From Myxocyprinus asiaticus (Eukaryota > Chordata > Actinopteri > Cypriniformes > Catostomidae), in NCBI RefSeq assembly GCF_019703515.2, contig NC_059365.1:34243501-34307500 (forward strand): a stretch of DNA of 64,000 nt. The letters run 5' to 3'. The notes under the pieces were generated by a model. It saw only the letters and a list, made by a program, of their open reading frames with translations. It was not told where the DNA came from and ran no database searches. Within the stretch, counting starts at the first letter, position 1. Every line of letters begins with the position of its first letter. The translations under genes and the position numbers were made by a program. Of this stretch, positions 37,901 through 52,200 are shown piece after piece.

Positions 37901-40900
37901 TCTGATCATGGTTATTTGATCTAACCTTGGTTATTTAAAATAACCATGAATATTGTGCACTTCAAATTCCAATCACATTTTATTGCCCAAATAAGGGAAT
38001 TTTAAGCCAATATAGAAATGGCATGAATGGCGTTGTGTGTCATTCACTCAAACTGTTCCTTGAGGGGCAGCAAGATTTTTTATTAAATAACAGGTACATT
38101 GAGTGTCTTGTTAGTCATTTATTTTCATTTAAAAGCAACAATTTAAATTGCATCCACTTTATTAACAAAGCACATTAACTTGAATCACATGATATCTGCC
38201 TTTGATCTCGAAGCGGCTGATCCACTATGAGAAGTGAGAACTGTCCGACTTGACAGCACATATATCACTCCTCCTCTGACTGCACCAGCCTGCTCTCGTC
38301 TGCTTTCAAGGCGAGGTGTTTGGCATCTCAAATGAGCCTAAGAGCAGTTCCTGTCCAGAAGAGCGTGTGAAGCGCTTCACAGTTCATGTGAAGTGTTCTG
38401 ATGCACGCGCCGTCCGAAGAGGTTCGCGCCACACTCCCGCAAAAATATAAACGAAGAAAGATAAACTTTAATAGTGAATGCAAAGTTCTCCGGTATCACT
38501 TTAATTTAACGATAGTTAAATGGCAAATGTTTCTGGTCAAAGCGGGTTCATTCAGGCATTGTTAATGAGTCAGTGACACAGAGGAGGAGATATACGCTTA
38601 CTCTATTTCTGTGGAGTGATAAAATGATGAAAGGAAATCTCAAAGGATTTGCTTCATGAGAAATAAGGGCTTGCGTGTTTAATCAAAGAGCATTAAAATA
38701 ATGTATGAAAATGAAGAAATTAGGACAGAAGTATTTTACTATTGCTTAATATAATATTATTTAGTATAAATATACTAACAATATTTTAATGAGTTCCAAA
38801 AACAACAGTGTAAATCTAAAATTGAAAAATACTTTTAGAAATTGAGTATTTCTAAAAGTATTTAGAAATATTTTTATATCAAAAAAATATTTTTGTCATG
38901 TCAGTTTTAAAGCCTTAAAAGGAAACCAGATATAATTATTTATTATTTGATTTATATATTTGAAGTTAAATATATAAAAATGACTTCTTAAGGTGTATGA
39001 AGCGCACATGCACCTTAAGAAATATGAACATTTATATGACAATTCATGAATCATGAAAGCCCTAAAAGAGACAATTAAACATTGTAGCCCTCAAACAGGC
39101 AATTAATTGTCATAATCGCAATTATTTGTTTGACAATTAATTGTCAGCCAAATTTCATAATCTTGACAGCCCTAGGAACTTTTTGGAGTTTGTGCATATG
39201 ATAAACACATTTAGTTGTACAACAACGTCAAAGGCACATTATGACATTCAGACTACAAAAAGTTATGTGTGGGCCCTTCTGTAAAATTGCCCTTCGGTGA
39301 CACTCTTTGCAACATGCTTCGTGTGGAGTTCAAAGTGACTTATGTTAAGAGGTATGTTGAAGCCCTGATGCAATCATGAGAAAGGGACTTCTGACACACA
39401 AAGTCTGTGCTTTTCTTCATGATCCGAAGATACATTGCTTTTGTGATGTGATCCTCTGCACGTATCCCCAGTTTATCTGTGTGAGAAGATCTCCACTGAC
39501 CAGTGTTAAAGGAGTCATAAGCTACTTAAGCAGGAAATGAGAATCTGCTCACAATGAGAGTTTGTTCCTCAGCCTGAATCTGCTTGACATTTAGCTGCAA
39601 ATGAGTCCTGCAGTAGATGTTAATGGAGCTTCTTGAGTTCCTTCTTTTTTTTGGGGGGGGGTGATTTTTCCCCTTTTTCTCCCAATTTGGAATGCCCAAT
39701 TCCCAATGCGCTCTAAGTCCTCATGGTCGCATAGTGATTCGCCTCAGTCCGGGTGGCAGAGGACGAATCCCAGTTGCCTCCGCGTCTGAGACAGTCAACC
39801 CGCGCATCTTATGTGGCTTGTTGAGCGCGTTGCCACGGAGACATAGCGCGTGTGGAGGCTTCACGGCACCCACCGCGGCAACCACGCTCAATTCACCATG
39901 CTCCCCACCGAGAACAAACCACATTATAGCGACCACGAGGAGGTTACCCCATGTGACTCTACCCTCCCTAGCAACCGGGCCAATTTGGTTGCTTACGAGA
40001 CCTGGCTGGAGTCACTCAGCACGCCCTGGGATTCGAACTAGCGAACTCCAGGGGTGGTAGCCAGCATATTTTACCACTGAGCTACCCAGGCCCGAGTGCC
40101 TTCTTTTGAACCTTTGGAACACAGAGTGTGCAGCTGTTCTATGGCTTACTGTATGTGCCAGGCAGCTTTTAAAAGACAAACTCACCCCTCCATTGACCCA
40201 GTAGTGTCACAGAGGGGTGAAATACCAGCTGCACTGATGGGATGTTGCTCTAAGAAACAGCAGCCTCAGGGAAGAAGCTTGAATGAAAATATGTTTGTTC
40301 TGTCTGAAATTATGCAGAGCTGCATGCTTTGATTTGATATTTTGATTGTTGCAGGTCAAGCTAGTTAGTGTAAGACTTTTTTGTTTCCCCAACCAGTTAT
40401 TCACAACACTTAGTTCATAATTGAAATTCCAGCAATGGCTTGAACAAGTGTTTAATTTAGTACATAAATATATTAAATATTTATGCAGAGAATTTAAAGT
40501 GTCAGAATATAATGGCAGTGCTTAACAAAAACATTTTTTAGTTAAAAGTGAAGTATGTAACTTTTTTTTTTTTTTATATCAAAAAAATATTCTATCCCAG
40601 TTTATTATTCATTGGCAACTATAAGTAAGCTATACCTTCCCCAAAAGAATAAGCACTGAGCCTCCCAGGCACTCTCAAAACATTTATGTTTTATGCGGCC
40701 CACTCAGCTCAACCTATAGTGTGAGTTTGGGGCTTGGCTACTTGTAGAGCCGCGGGAATAAGAAAACATGCATTTACTAATGTTAACAAATAGAACCTTT
40801 TTGAAGTGTTACCGTAACTTGTCGTGCACTATTTGTGTGCAATCAGCTTTTCATTTCTGGCCTCACAGATGATGAAATGGTTGAAAAAAGAGAGTAACCG

Positions 40901-43900
40901 AGTCAATTATTAAAAACACTACTTGAATATTGCAAATTGAGTTTTGTTTGCACATTTGTCTGCCATGAGCAGAGCATAATACTATAATTTCCCTCTGAAT
41001 CTCTTACCAAATCTCGCAGTTATAATTGAGCCCACTAGGAGGGAGCTGTGGATGTGTGTCGTCGAGGTGTGGAATGAGACAAGTCATGATGGCGCCTAGT
41101 GTCGCATTAGCAATATTCATAATATTTTTATTATTTTTTAATTCTACTCTATTGATATTCGCTTCTTGTTGGAGTCATGCAAATTAACAAACCATATGAC
41201 CACTCCATGAGCTTAATACAGGGACAATACCCCAGGAGAAACCTGGAGTTAAGTGTCTTGATCAGGGCACAATGGTGATAGCTCATGGATCTCTCTGCAT
41301 GGGGAGCTTTCCAGTAACCCTCATGTTACCAGCCATGAGCCTTATCCACTACACCATACTACCCCAGTTTATTGTTTCAGTATTTGATTTGAACAGTCTG
41401 TCATGCTGCAGTGTGTGGGGTGTTTTCTGCTACTACACTGAGCTCGCTTCAAATTTACACTACTGTGTTCTACATTTTTTTTTTTTTTCCTCTGCCGACA
41501 CAGCCAGTTCTCACATGTTACGCAAAGCTAGAAGATTTCCATGCAGTCCCACTACACCAGGGCTGCACAGTTTTGTTCGCATTTGCGATTAAGAATTATA
41601 AAATGCGAAACATTTTTAATCAATTCACACGTGTGTGATGTGTCATTCATTTCCACCCCAGTAGGAGCTTTGCAACAAGGAAATTTACAATTAGTCTGAT
41701 GTCTGCTTTGCTATTACAACATCTCAAGTGCTTAAACTTTAGCTGGTTGCTGTGGAGGTGTTGTCAGGGTCGTGGTAATGTTGACTCTGTTGCACTCGAG
41801 TCATGCATTACAGTCTATGTACAAAAAATAAAGCAGCAGAAATTGATGCAAATAATTCTTTTTTTTTTCTTTTTTTTTTTTTTTTCATCAAAGTCTGAGC
41901 ATCTAGTTGTTAATTTCCAAAGGACAAGCTTAAACACTGGTTTCTGAGATTCATTGAAACACCATAGTGGGATGCGTTCCTCTAATAGGCTAGTCATATT
42001 AGTGGTTGATGGATTTGGGATTTTTATTCTTAAACCATTACAATTTTCACTCTCAATCACTTTATTAGGAACACTTGTACACCTACTTATTCATGCTATT
42101 ATCTAATCAGCCAAACATAGGGGCAGCGTTGCAATGCATAAAATCATTCAGATACGGGTCAGGAGCTTTAGTTAATGTTCACGGCAACCATCAGAATGGG
42201 GAAAGAATGTGATTTTGACCGTGGCATGATAGTTGGAGCCAGACGGGGTGGTTTGAGTATTTCTGTATGTTGATGAAGAACTCCTGTGATTTCTGACCTC
42301 CTGGGATTGTCACACCCAACAATCTCTAAAGTTTAGTCAGAATGGTGCCAAAAACATCCAGTGAGCGGCAGTTCTGTGGATTGAAACACCTTGTTGATGA
42401 GAGAGGTCAGTGGAGAATGGTCCGACTGGTTCAAGCTGACAAAGGCTACTGTAACTCAGATAACTACTCTGTACAATTTTAGTGAGCAGAATAACGTCTC
42501 AGAATGCACAACATGTCGAATGGCGGTTGGGCTACAACAGCAGAAGACCATGTCAGGCACTTTATGAACCAAAGTATTCCTAATAAAGTGCTCAGTGTAT
42601 GTGTATGTATATTAAAAAAAAAAAAAAAAAAATGTTTATTATCAAAAGTAATATTGTTTTAGTTTTTTTTTTTTTATTACGGAGCAGGAAATACAAATTC
42701 TAGGGTGGTGGTAGGGTCAAATGGCCAGTCATGGAAATTTTAAAGGGTGTGTAGCACCATGATTTATCTTTTGATGAATATCTACAGTTATATCAATATC
42801 TATATCATTATAAGGAATAAGTCATTAAAAATGTTGTAGTCGTAAAGGAGTGATTCTTCTCTGTAAAATTACAATAAAATGACTCCTGCCCCAAGTAATG
42901 ACATTTTGGTTTGAGGTAATGCTTGTGCAGCCAATGCGAGGCAGCAAAACCATTGCCGTTCCAACAATTTTTCAGTTCCTTGCCTCAAATCTGGCCTCTT
43001 AAATAGATGCAAATAATGTCTCTATTTGCAACGAATGTTTGGGGAATCGTGAGTAAGAAGGGAGATTTGTCGGTCAATGTGACAGTTTACTCTAACAATA
43101 TAAACGTCGGCAATAGGGGCCACGTTTGCTTACCTCAGCACTCTGGATTTCAGCGGACTGTGGAGTTTCTGAAAGTGTCTGGCATATTTGCCCCTCACTT
43201 TCCTGAGGAAACAGCAGCACGGCACAGTGGTGATTTAATCATCTGTAGGAATGCTGTTAGCCATCATCCTGTGAATTATATGAAATATATTCCCCATGTG
43301 GGGAGAAGACCACAGACCTCAATTTCAGGCCTAGCTTTTGTTTTCGCTTAATCCTCTGGGGCCCTTTTTTCTGTCATATTATTTTACCATTATATCAAAT
43401 AATCAGATGAACAGCTGACAGCAGGTGTGTGTTATATTAAAACTGATTGAGGTAAAAGTTTATTTTGGTTTCGTTTACTGTTCATTTGTCATGTCCAGTG
43501 TTTCCCCTAGGATTTTTTCAGCAGCGGTGCTGTTATGCGCGAGTCCACGAGCCTGCCAGACCCGTATAATGCGTATTGGTCGAGGAGTAGCTTAAAACAG
43601 GGGTGTCAAACTCAATTTCAGCCTTGGCCACGTTAGGGTTTATTTGTGCCCTCAAAGGGCCTGTTGAAAATGCAGCACCACCTGCTTTGGTAGCACCCAT
43701 GCAACTACCAATAATATTACATGTTATGTGCATTGAAATGCGCATTTGACTGTACAGCATTGATTTTGAGGTTGGGATGCAGATGAAAATTATGATATTA
43801 ACAACGATAACATCCTAAATTTTGTGTGGCTAAATTGAAATATTCTGACAGTGTGATTAAGTTGGGTCTTTACAGATACCTTTCATCAGGCTCCTACTAA

Positions 43901-46900
43901 TTAAACTACATTGTCATGTCTTGGAATTTCTGAAGGCAAACAAAACAACTTACATTTTCCTACAATCAGAGAGCATTACAAGAGTACAGATTTTATACAG
44001 GTGGAAAACTGATGGCTTGGTCCATAATAATTATAAAAATTTACCATAGTCCTTCCATAGTATCCATAGTTTTAACAATGATATTTGTCCATGGTAACCA
44101 TAGGTAAAATCATGCATGGCTCATCACTACCATGATTAGTTACTATGGTTTCTATATAAAGAACTATGGCATTTTTGTAATGAAAAACAGCAGTCTAAAT
44201 ACATTTAGAAAGTTTTTCTGCCACAACTACCATAGTTAATACAGTACAGTTAGTGTTACTACAGTAAATATGTGGTACATTTTTGTATGTGACAGATTGA
44301 AAGCCTTCTAATGTGTTTTCTCCTGTTTTCTTTGTCAGTGCTGTTTAGAATGTGGGGCTGTTTGTTTTAAACTAGTTTCATCACTGAGACATAAGAGTTT
44401 TACAACAGACAATTCTGTACCACATTCAAATGGGTATCACAATCCCCTCTGCGCATCTCACTCGTTCACAAGCGCATTTAAAATAGTCTGTGTGGTTGAG
44501 GCCAGTCCACAAATTACTGCACCTGCTTTGCGCTCGTGCTGCTTTATTCATGATTAAGCCGTGTTGAAAACTGATCCGTGTAGCGCTGTTTCATTATGCT
44601 TTTGAAATGAGCAAAATGCGCTCCAAAACATACAGATGACAGGGGAAGGCTCATTAATATACACGAGGAAAGCGCTAATGGATTGTTCAGTGAAACGTTG
44701 CAATCCCCTGCCGTCCTACGTTTCAGAAATGAGCTCTCGGGCCACTTGAATTGAAGCGAGTTTGATGTGTGTTATGCAGTGACGTCACTGAGTATGCGCG
44801 TGTGTATGGTGGGGTCTCTTTTCACAGTGTACAAAGTGCACAGCTGACTGGGGCTGGCAAGCATTGTTTCGTCAAGGATATTAAATGAACCATGCAAAAT
44901 CACGAGCGGCTCTCATAATTCAGCAGTGATGCAGCAAAATGCATATATGGGAAACACTGATGTCACTAAAAGCTGCATTGTGTTCTGTTTTAGGTGGCTA
45001 ACCTTGCATGCTCCATCTCCAATAATGAGGAGGGAGTGAAACTGGTGCGGATGGCCGCTTCCCAGCTGGAAACGCTTTGCCCCCAGGTAATATACGCAGC
45101 ATCTTCCGGATGGCCCTGTGGCATGTCCACTCCACCCTCAATCCACTGCAGCTCTAACATCTTTTTAATCTGAGCTCCAATGACTCTCATTCATCCCGGG
45201 GCTTTGAACTGCACATGTAGCTCTCCAGCACAATAAACATGGCTTAATCTCAATTGTAATCTGCAAAAATGAATCATACTGTATTTGTGGAAGAGGGAGG
45301 GAGATGAAAAGAAATGAGCTCTGATAATCAAATGAATGCAACCATGTTTTCGGTTCTCTTGCATCTTAAAGGCGGATTAATGCATTGTTTGTGGTAACTG
45401 CAGGTGATTAATGCAGCCTTGGCCCTTGCTGCCAAGCCTAACAGCAAGGTGGCCCAGGATAACATGGACTTGTTTAAGGACCAGTGGGAGAAACAGGTGC
45501 GAGTGCTAACTGACGCTGTGGATGACATCACTGCTATTGACGACTTCCTATGCGTGTCTGGTAAGTCACAAAATATCAAGCATGGTATTGGCTCCGAGAC
45601 ATGAGCTTTGTCGAAACCAAAAGCAGCTGCCTTACTGCCCAGTCAGTCAATAACTTAACAGACAGTGCGCTGTTTTTGTATGTAGGTAACTTCAATGGAA
45701 GCTGTTTTCGGGCTGCTTTGCAAGGCACATTATCTAGATCAAGTTCAAGTCATGTTTAGACATAACCAAGCTAATATTTAACAACTACAATGCTTATTTC
45801 TTGGTAGAAATTGAATCATAAGTTAGAATAAGTAAAACAATGGACATTTATGAATTTACTTCTTTCAAGGCTCCGTTAGATGCCATTTTTTTTATGCCAC
45901 AGGGTGGTGCGATATTATTAGCAGAGAAGGATACATCTATGAAATTTAGTAGATGATGGCATCTTCGAAAGAATTTTACACAAACATTGATTTTATATGT
46001 GCCTTGATGCTTTCCAACCACTGTATGCTGTCTGCGAAGGCAGCTTTTTTCACATTTTTGAAACAGCCACTGTTCTTGACACGTTTCTGCATTGTATAAA
46101 TGTAATTTATTAAAGCTTTTTAAAGCATTTCTGACAAAGTATGATTCAGCAGTAGCACATGGAAACCACTCCCCCTGATGACATGTCATGAAGAACAAGC
46201 TTTTAAAAGCATTAAGATGTTTTTCAACCTGCTCTGAATGGTGCTTAAATCCGCTTAAAGGTTTGTATCAAACCTAAAATGGCTTTATGCAGAAAGAGGT
46301 GAAAAGCCTTTTTCATCAGTAAATGACGGCACAGGTTGAATCCCGATCATGGGCTGTTTAGTCACCGCATTTAAAGAAGTTGACTGGCCTCTCTGGAGCT
46401 GACAAAAGCACTTCAGTGTCAACTCTGCTGTGGAATTGACATTCTATCGCATATGTTAAGACTCACAAGCCCCCTGTCAGATGTGGCCTTTAGGCTGACT
46501 GAAAGCCTTCACCTCCAGTCAAGGACAGATTATAATTTACTGTGTTGATTTGCATTTTGTAAACACCCATTACTAAACTGTCTGTGTGTTTGTAATCTTT
46601 TTTTGCCTGCCCTTGTGATTTCCGTTAATGTTCTTAAGTCAGGGGCAATGTAAATACAGCATGAAGGATGAGAATTGCATGTCTTTATGCATGTGGTTAG
46701 TGCTCTAGTCTATCCAGTGCCTTGTTCTTGTGTCGCATGAGTCATTTCAAACATGGTCTTCTCTCTTTGTGTTTCTCTCTTTTTGCTCTAGAAAACCACA
46801 TTCTGGAAGATGTTAACAAGTGTGTCATTGCCCTGCAAGAGAAGGATGTTGATGGGCTTGATCGCACCGCTGGAGCCATTCGAGGAAGAGCTGCACGTGT

Positions 46901-49206
46901 AGTCCATGTGGTCACCTCTGAGATGGACAACTATGAACCTGGAGTCTACACCGAGAAGGTTCTGGAGGCCACCAAGCTTCTCACTGATACAGGTACAAAC
47001 AAGATCAAACTCTATAGATCTGAAATTATCTATGTCTAGGAAGATGTACATAGCTGATGCAGATTTTTAGATTATTCGTATAAAATAACCAGAAAATGTG
47101 CTCCATATTGAAATCTGTTGTTTCAAATCAAATGCCCATAAGAATATACTATTTTTGGAGATGATATGTGTTTTTTTTTTTTTTTTTTTTTGTTTTCTAT
47201 TTAAAATCCATTGTTCCTGTTTCATGTCAGAAAATGCTACACAGGCATCCAGAAATGGTTCTTCTGCCATCTGGGACTGAATTTCCTTAAGTGTGTTTGC
47301 AGTGGTTTGGTATGAGAATGTTGGTTAAAAATAAAAGTAACTTCATCTGTCTACACTGGCTTTGTTAGAAAGAGAAAACGTATTATACAACAGTTAGTTC
47401 TGGTCCCCGAATCTGATTGGACGGGAGTCGTTACAAGAGTGCTAATAGCTTGCACTATCAGCACTGGGACACTTTACTGTTTGTATCACTGCTTGTGTTT
47501 GTGGCGTTCCAAGCGTGTTAGAGCAGCTAGATATGTGAATTTTCCTTCATCCCTGTGACATTAAAGATTTGAGCCAGCAGGTGGCGACAAAAGACCGCCT
47601 TGTGTGTGCGCTATGAGCGAGTTGAGCTGACATTGACACTGTATCAGTCAGTGCGAATTTCTTTTAAAGTCATCTGGAATTGTCTCTCACTCCATACTAC
47701 TACACTATAGCTGAGAAATAGTTAAACTAACAGCTTGAGTGTTACTGCCAATCACAGCGGAGAGTCACGACAGATTGAGTAAACAAACACGCTCAGGGTG
47801 CCTAGCTGATACGTTTCCAAGATGGGAGAAGATGGAGCTTTCTGTGTCGGTGTCAAAATAAGAGTTCCCCAAGAAATTTATGATATTGAAACTGGAGTCC
47901 CTTCATTTTTTTTCTCTCCGACAACAGAACACTTGAACGTGAGTGAAATACTTGTAGGATAATTCCAGTTGCACGTATGGCAACATCACTCCACGATTGG
48001 AGTGGATTAGTACCCCACTACAGCTGAGGAATAGGGTTAAACTAACAGCTGCAGCATTACTGGTAATCACTGGTAATCACATGCTCTCTGTCTCTCTCTC
48101 TCTCTCACACACACACAATTCTCCAACAACTTGTTAGAAACAGCCCAATCTGGCATTAGGAGTTCTAAAGTGTGGTTTTCTAATTAGTAACGGAGGCTTG
48201 GGCACTTCTTTCAAACTAGCAACGGCAGATCCTGTGGCATAAAGTAGTTCCACAGTTTTTTTCTTTTCTTTTTTTGGGGGGGGGGCAGTCAGTAGTTTTT
48301 CCTTTTCTTATTTAATTGTTTGTTGAACTGTTATATAAAAGCAATATAACATCGCTATCATGCTGTATTGTCCATCTATCAGCTTGTCTGTGACTACCTC
48401 GTACCTACGCCATAGCGGGACATACCACACTCTTGCTCGTGTGATATTGCTTTAATATTACTTACTTCTGCTAGATAAAGTGTAATATTACTTCAGTGTG
48501 GTTACATAATAGCATTTGAATGCCATCAGGAACCTTTCTAAGACTGAAATCACTGAGATTGTTTATTCCACTGGGACACAGTGTTAAGATAATCCATTTC
48601 ATTGCAGGACCTTCTCTTGGGAAATGCTATGTCACATCTTGTGTGCTCAGCAGAGCTGTGCTATATTATTAATGGCTGGGCTGTATGGGTACTAAAAAGA
48701 ATGAGTTACGTCACTAAAGATTGCTTTAATTACTTTTATACCTTCTTTGGCCTTAAGCTTGTTTATGCAAAGCCCAAATCTTCAGTCTCTTCAGTTTATC
48801 TTATATCTTACAACTGTACTTTCCAGTGCAGTCCTGAATTGTGAATGAGAATGGGTATTAATGTAGATGTGCTTGGTGCCCATGGGGAAGGACCATTATT
48901 TTATGGCTGAGAGGTAGTGCAAAGCAGGTGGGCAGGCTCTCCAAAGTGCTTGAGCAAACAGCAATAGAGCATGTTAAATCAGGCACCTCATTCCACCAGA
49001 TTTCACCAGATTTAAGGGTCTGGTCTCAGATCGCTTAGGCTAACTACATTTGCCCAGTGCTCACTCTACCCAAATTTTAACAGGAAATGCAGTAGCTAGG
49101 CTAGCTGTAAGAACGATATTCCAGCCATAAAAGCTTTTTGTAAGCACCACCCAAACCCAGTTAATTATTAAATGGGCAATCTGTTTGTTCGGTTTACAAC
49201 TACTAC

Positions 49207-49240
<34 letters not shown>

Positions 49241-52200
49241 TAAGGAACTAAATTAAGCATTAAGCACTCCCTGCGGTCCCCAGGCTGGACGGTATTAGTA
49301 TCTGTTGTGCTCACTCAGAGGAAGTTGAACCATACGCCACATTAAGTATCCTCTGGGAATACATCAGCTATGAGCACTGTTCTTGCACAAAACAAAGGAA
49401 GTCCCCCCTCCCAGCAAGACTCTAGTTCTGTTTGTGTGCCTTTTGAGGTCTCTTTGCCACCTGTCTTGTGATTGATTAATTTAAGGTTGCCTCTGGATTA
49501 AGTGTACTCATCTGCCAGTCTTGGCGTCAAGTAAAGCCTGATTAAAGGTTTGCCCTGAGCAGTCATTAAAATCCACCAACACATCCACCATGAATTTCTG
49601 TGTTTGACACAGCTGTGTTGCACTCGTTCCAAGTCGGATGAAGAAAGAGTGTCGAAATTCAATTCATCAGATCTAATTTGACTTTCTACAGGCAGACTGT
49701 CTTGATTGAATTGTGCTTTAGCTGACACATATTTGCGACGTTGAAATGGAATTATTCCCAGCAAAATTAATCTCCTAATATGTTTTTTCATTTCTAGATT
49801 ACTGCTAAAAGTTTCTGACCTTGCTGTTTGTCCTTTGTGTGTTTGCAGTGATGCCACGTTTCACTGAGCAGGTAGAGGCAGCTGTAGAGGCCCTCAGTGC
49901 CAACCCCAGCCAGCCAGTTGACGAGAACGAGTTCATCGACGCCTCACGTCTGGTGTATGATGGCGTGAGGGACATCAGGAAGGCCGTGCTCATGATCAGG
50001 GTAAGAAGTAAAAGATTGTTTCTCTTCCTGACATTAAAGAGCATTGGAATATAAATTACTTATTCCCTTTTTTTTTTAGCTGTGTCAACCACAAATGTCT
50101 CCAGTGCACTCTGAAGTTCATGCACTTTCATTCTTTTCAGCCCTTTTATCTTTTTTTTTTTTTTTTTATATATATCTCCCATGAGAGCTTGCAATATTAA
50201 GGTAAACTCCAATTAGATGAATCAAAACACTGTTGGTATAAGAGGGAAAGATAGGGCAGAATTAATTAGTGGTCTGCTCAGTGATGATATAAATGACTCA
50301 GAATAATACTTAGACTGAACGGTTTATGTACATGTGTGTGTGAGAGAGAGAGCACAATATGCGGATAAACTGCTGCCTTATTAGTATGAATTTCTTTTGG
50401 GCAATTGGTAACCTAATTGAACAGATTTCCCTCACCATGTGGCCTAATATGGGAGCTGTAGTTGTCTGAGGGTTAATGGTCTTTGCCTGAGCAGAACTGT
50501 AACATCGGACAGATGGTTGCTAGCTTGCAGTGAAACGGTAGCTAACAGTCTGACAATGAGCAGACAACAGTTCTCTCCTGCCGTGTGGGGAAACGAGGAG
50601 ACCCTTAAGTCTGCTTGCGCCAAGCAACTAGGTTAAAGGCTTTAATTGAGGCAAATACCATTTCATAGTTCCAGACTAACGAGTTTTCAATTAATTGCAA
50701 AGATATTGTACTGTGAATTTGAATAATTGGCTCATGAGGAAGTGTTTTGGAATGTATTAGCTCCTTTAGTTAAAGCAAAGACTGCTGTCATGACCTGGAT
50801 AATGAAGCCATGATTAAAAGGAACTTTGGAAAATGGGCATAGACAATACACACACGTGTATCTTCTATTGGTGATTTTGCTCTGATTTAAATGATGCTTG
50901 TCTTCATCACCTCTGGCTCTCTTCACTTCTTTGCAGCAATTGTATGCGTGCACGTTGTTTGCAAAACATCAAACATCTCTGTCCTTTCAAACGTCAAACT
51001 AATGAGAATTTGTATTGACTCCAGTTGGATGCAGACGAAACTACACATCCAACTTGTACTGAGGTTTTCATTAATAACCGAGGGCTTGAATTGGAATAAA
51101 CACCAGATTAGATGGGGCACCCATTACACTGTATTTGCATTATAAGTAATTGATTTTAGAAAAGAGATTTAATTAGCATTTTCCCTTATTTTCAGGTCCT
51201 GAGAGAGCTGTAGTGCTGCATTCATTTTCCACACTAGACATCATACTCTAGTTATCTAGACTGATTGAATCTAGGCCCTCTAGCAGTTAGTATATACTTT
51301 TGTTGTTGGTTTAACATGGCCAAGCCTTTAACAAGTCTTTACTCTATAACACTTAATTTCTTTGTTGACTTATAGATAGGCAAGCATGATTTTTGCTATC
51401 TAATTTGTTCTGTTTGGACTAGATTATATACAGTGCATCCGGAAAGTATTCACAACACTTCACTTTTTCCACATTTTGTTATGTTACAGCCTTATTCCAA
51501 AATGGATTAAATTAATTATTTTCCTCAAAATTCTACAAACAATACCCCATAATTACAACATGAAAGAAGTTTGTTTGAAATCTTTGCAAATTTATTAAAA
51601 ATGAAAAATGAAAAAACATTTTCAACATGTACATAAGTATTCACAGCCTTTGCCATGACACTCAAAATTGAGCTCAGGTGCATCCTGTTTCCACTGATCA
51701 TCCTTGATGTTTCTACAACTTGATTGGAGTCCACCTGTGGTAAATTCAGTTGATTGGACATGATTTGGAAAGGCACACACCTGTCTATATAAGGTCCCAC
51801 AGTTAACAGTGCATGTCAGAGCACAAACCATGCCATGAAGTCCAAAGAATTGTCTGTAGACCTCTGAGACAGGATTGTATCGAGGCACAGATCTGGGGAA
51901 GGGTACAGAGAAATTTCTGCAGCATTGAAGTTCCCAATGAGCACAGTGGTCTCCATCCGTAAATGGTAGAAGTTTGGAACCACCAGGACTCTTCCTAGAG
52001 CTGGCCGCCTGGCCAAACTGAGCGATCGGGGGAGAAGGGCCTTAGTCAGGGAGGTGACCAAGAACCCGATGGTCACGCTGACAGAGCTCCAGCATTTCTC
52101 TGTGGAGAGAGGAGAACCTTCCAGAAGAACAACCATCTCTGCAGCACTCCACCAATCAGGCCTGTATGGTAGAGTGGCCAGACGGAAGCCACTCCTCAGT

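Larger units (their letters stand above)
19776..44993 (+). other. ctnna1: ctnna1 intron of 25.2 kb, rich in transposons
   Basis: Bounded by donor gtaggc after exon B and acceptor ttttag before exon C. It is by far the largest complete intron in the window, much of it mobile DNA listed separately. Stretches 23492-25825, 29892-31310, 36573-37050 and 40108-42047 show no recognisable gene. A piece near 20120-20650 resembles dispersed fish repeat sequence, and a short stretch near 41180-41370 looks like an old repeat, but I cannot name either. Confidence 0.85.
45087..49848 (+). other. ctnna1: ctnna1 introns between exons C, D, E and F
   Basis: Three introns of 317, 1231 and 2856 bp (45087-45403, 45561-46791, 46993-49848). 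The first two look clean. The third contains a dispersed repeat with an internal duplication (about 47385-48520) and an A run at 49207-49235. No other gene is seen. Confidence 0.85.

Noticed and set aside
39692..40060. 122-codon frame with Arg/Pro-rich sequence
   Set aside because: It lies wholly inside the tRNA-derived SINE.
40001..40094. Functional tRNA gene
   Set aside because: A- and B-box words are present, but the acceptor stem and cloverleaf do not pair and the sequence continues into a SINE body.
43007..43351. 114-codon plus-strand open frame
   Set aside because: No recognisable motif, no splice or promoter context, intronic; treated as chance.
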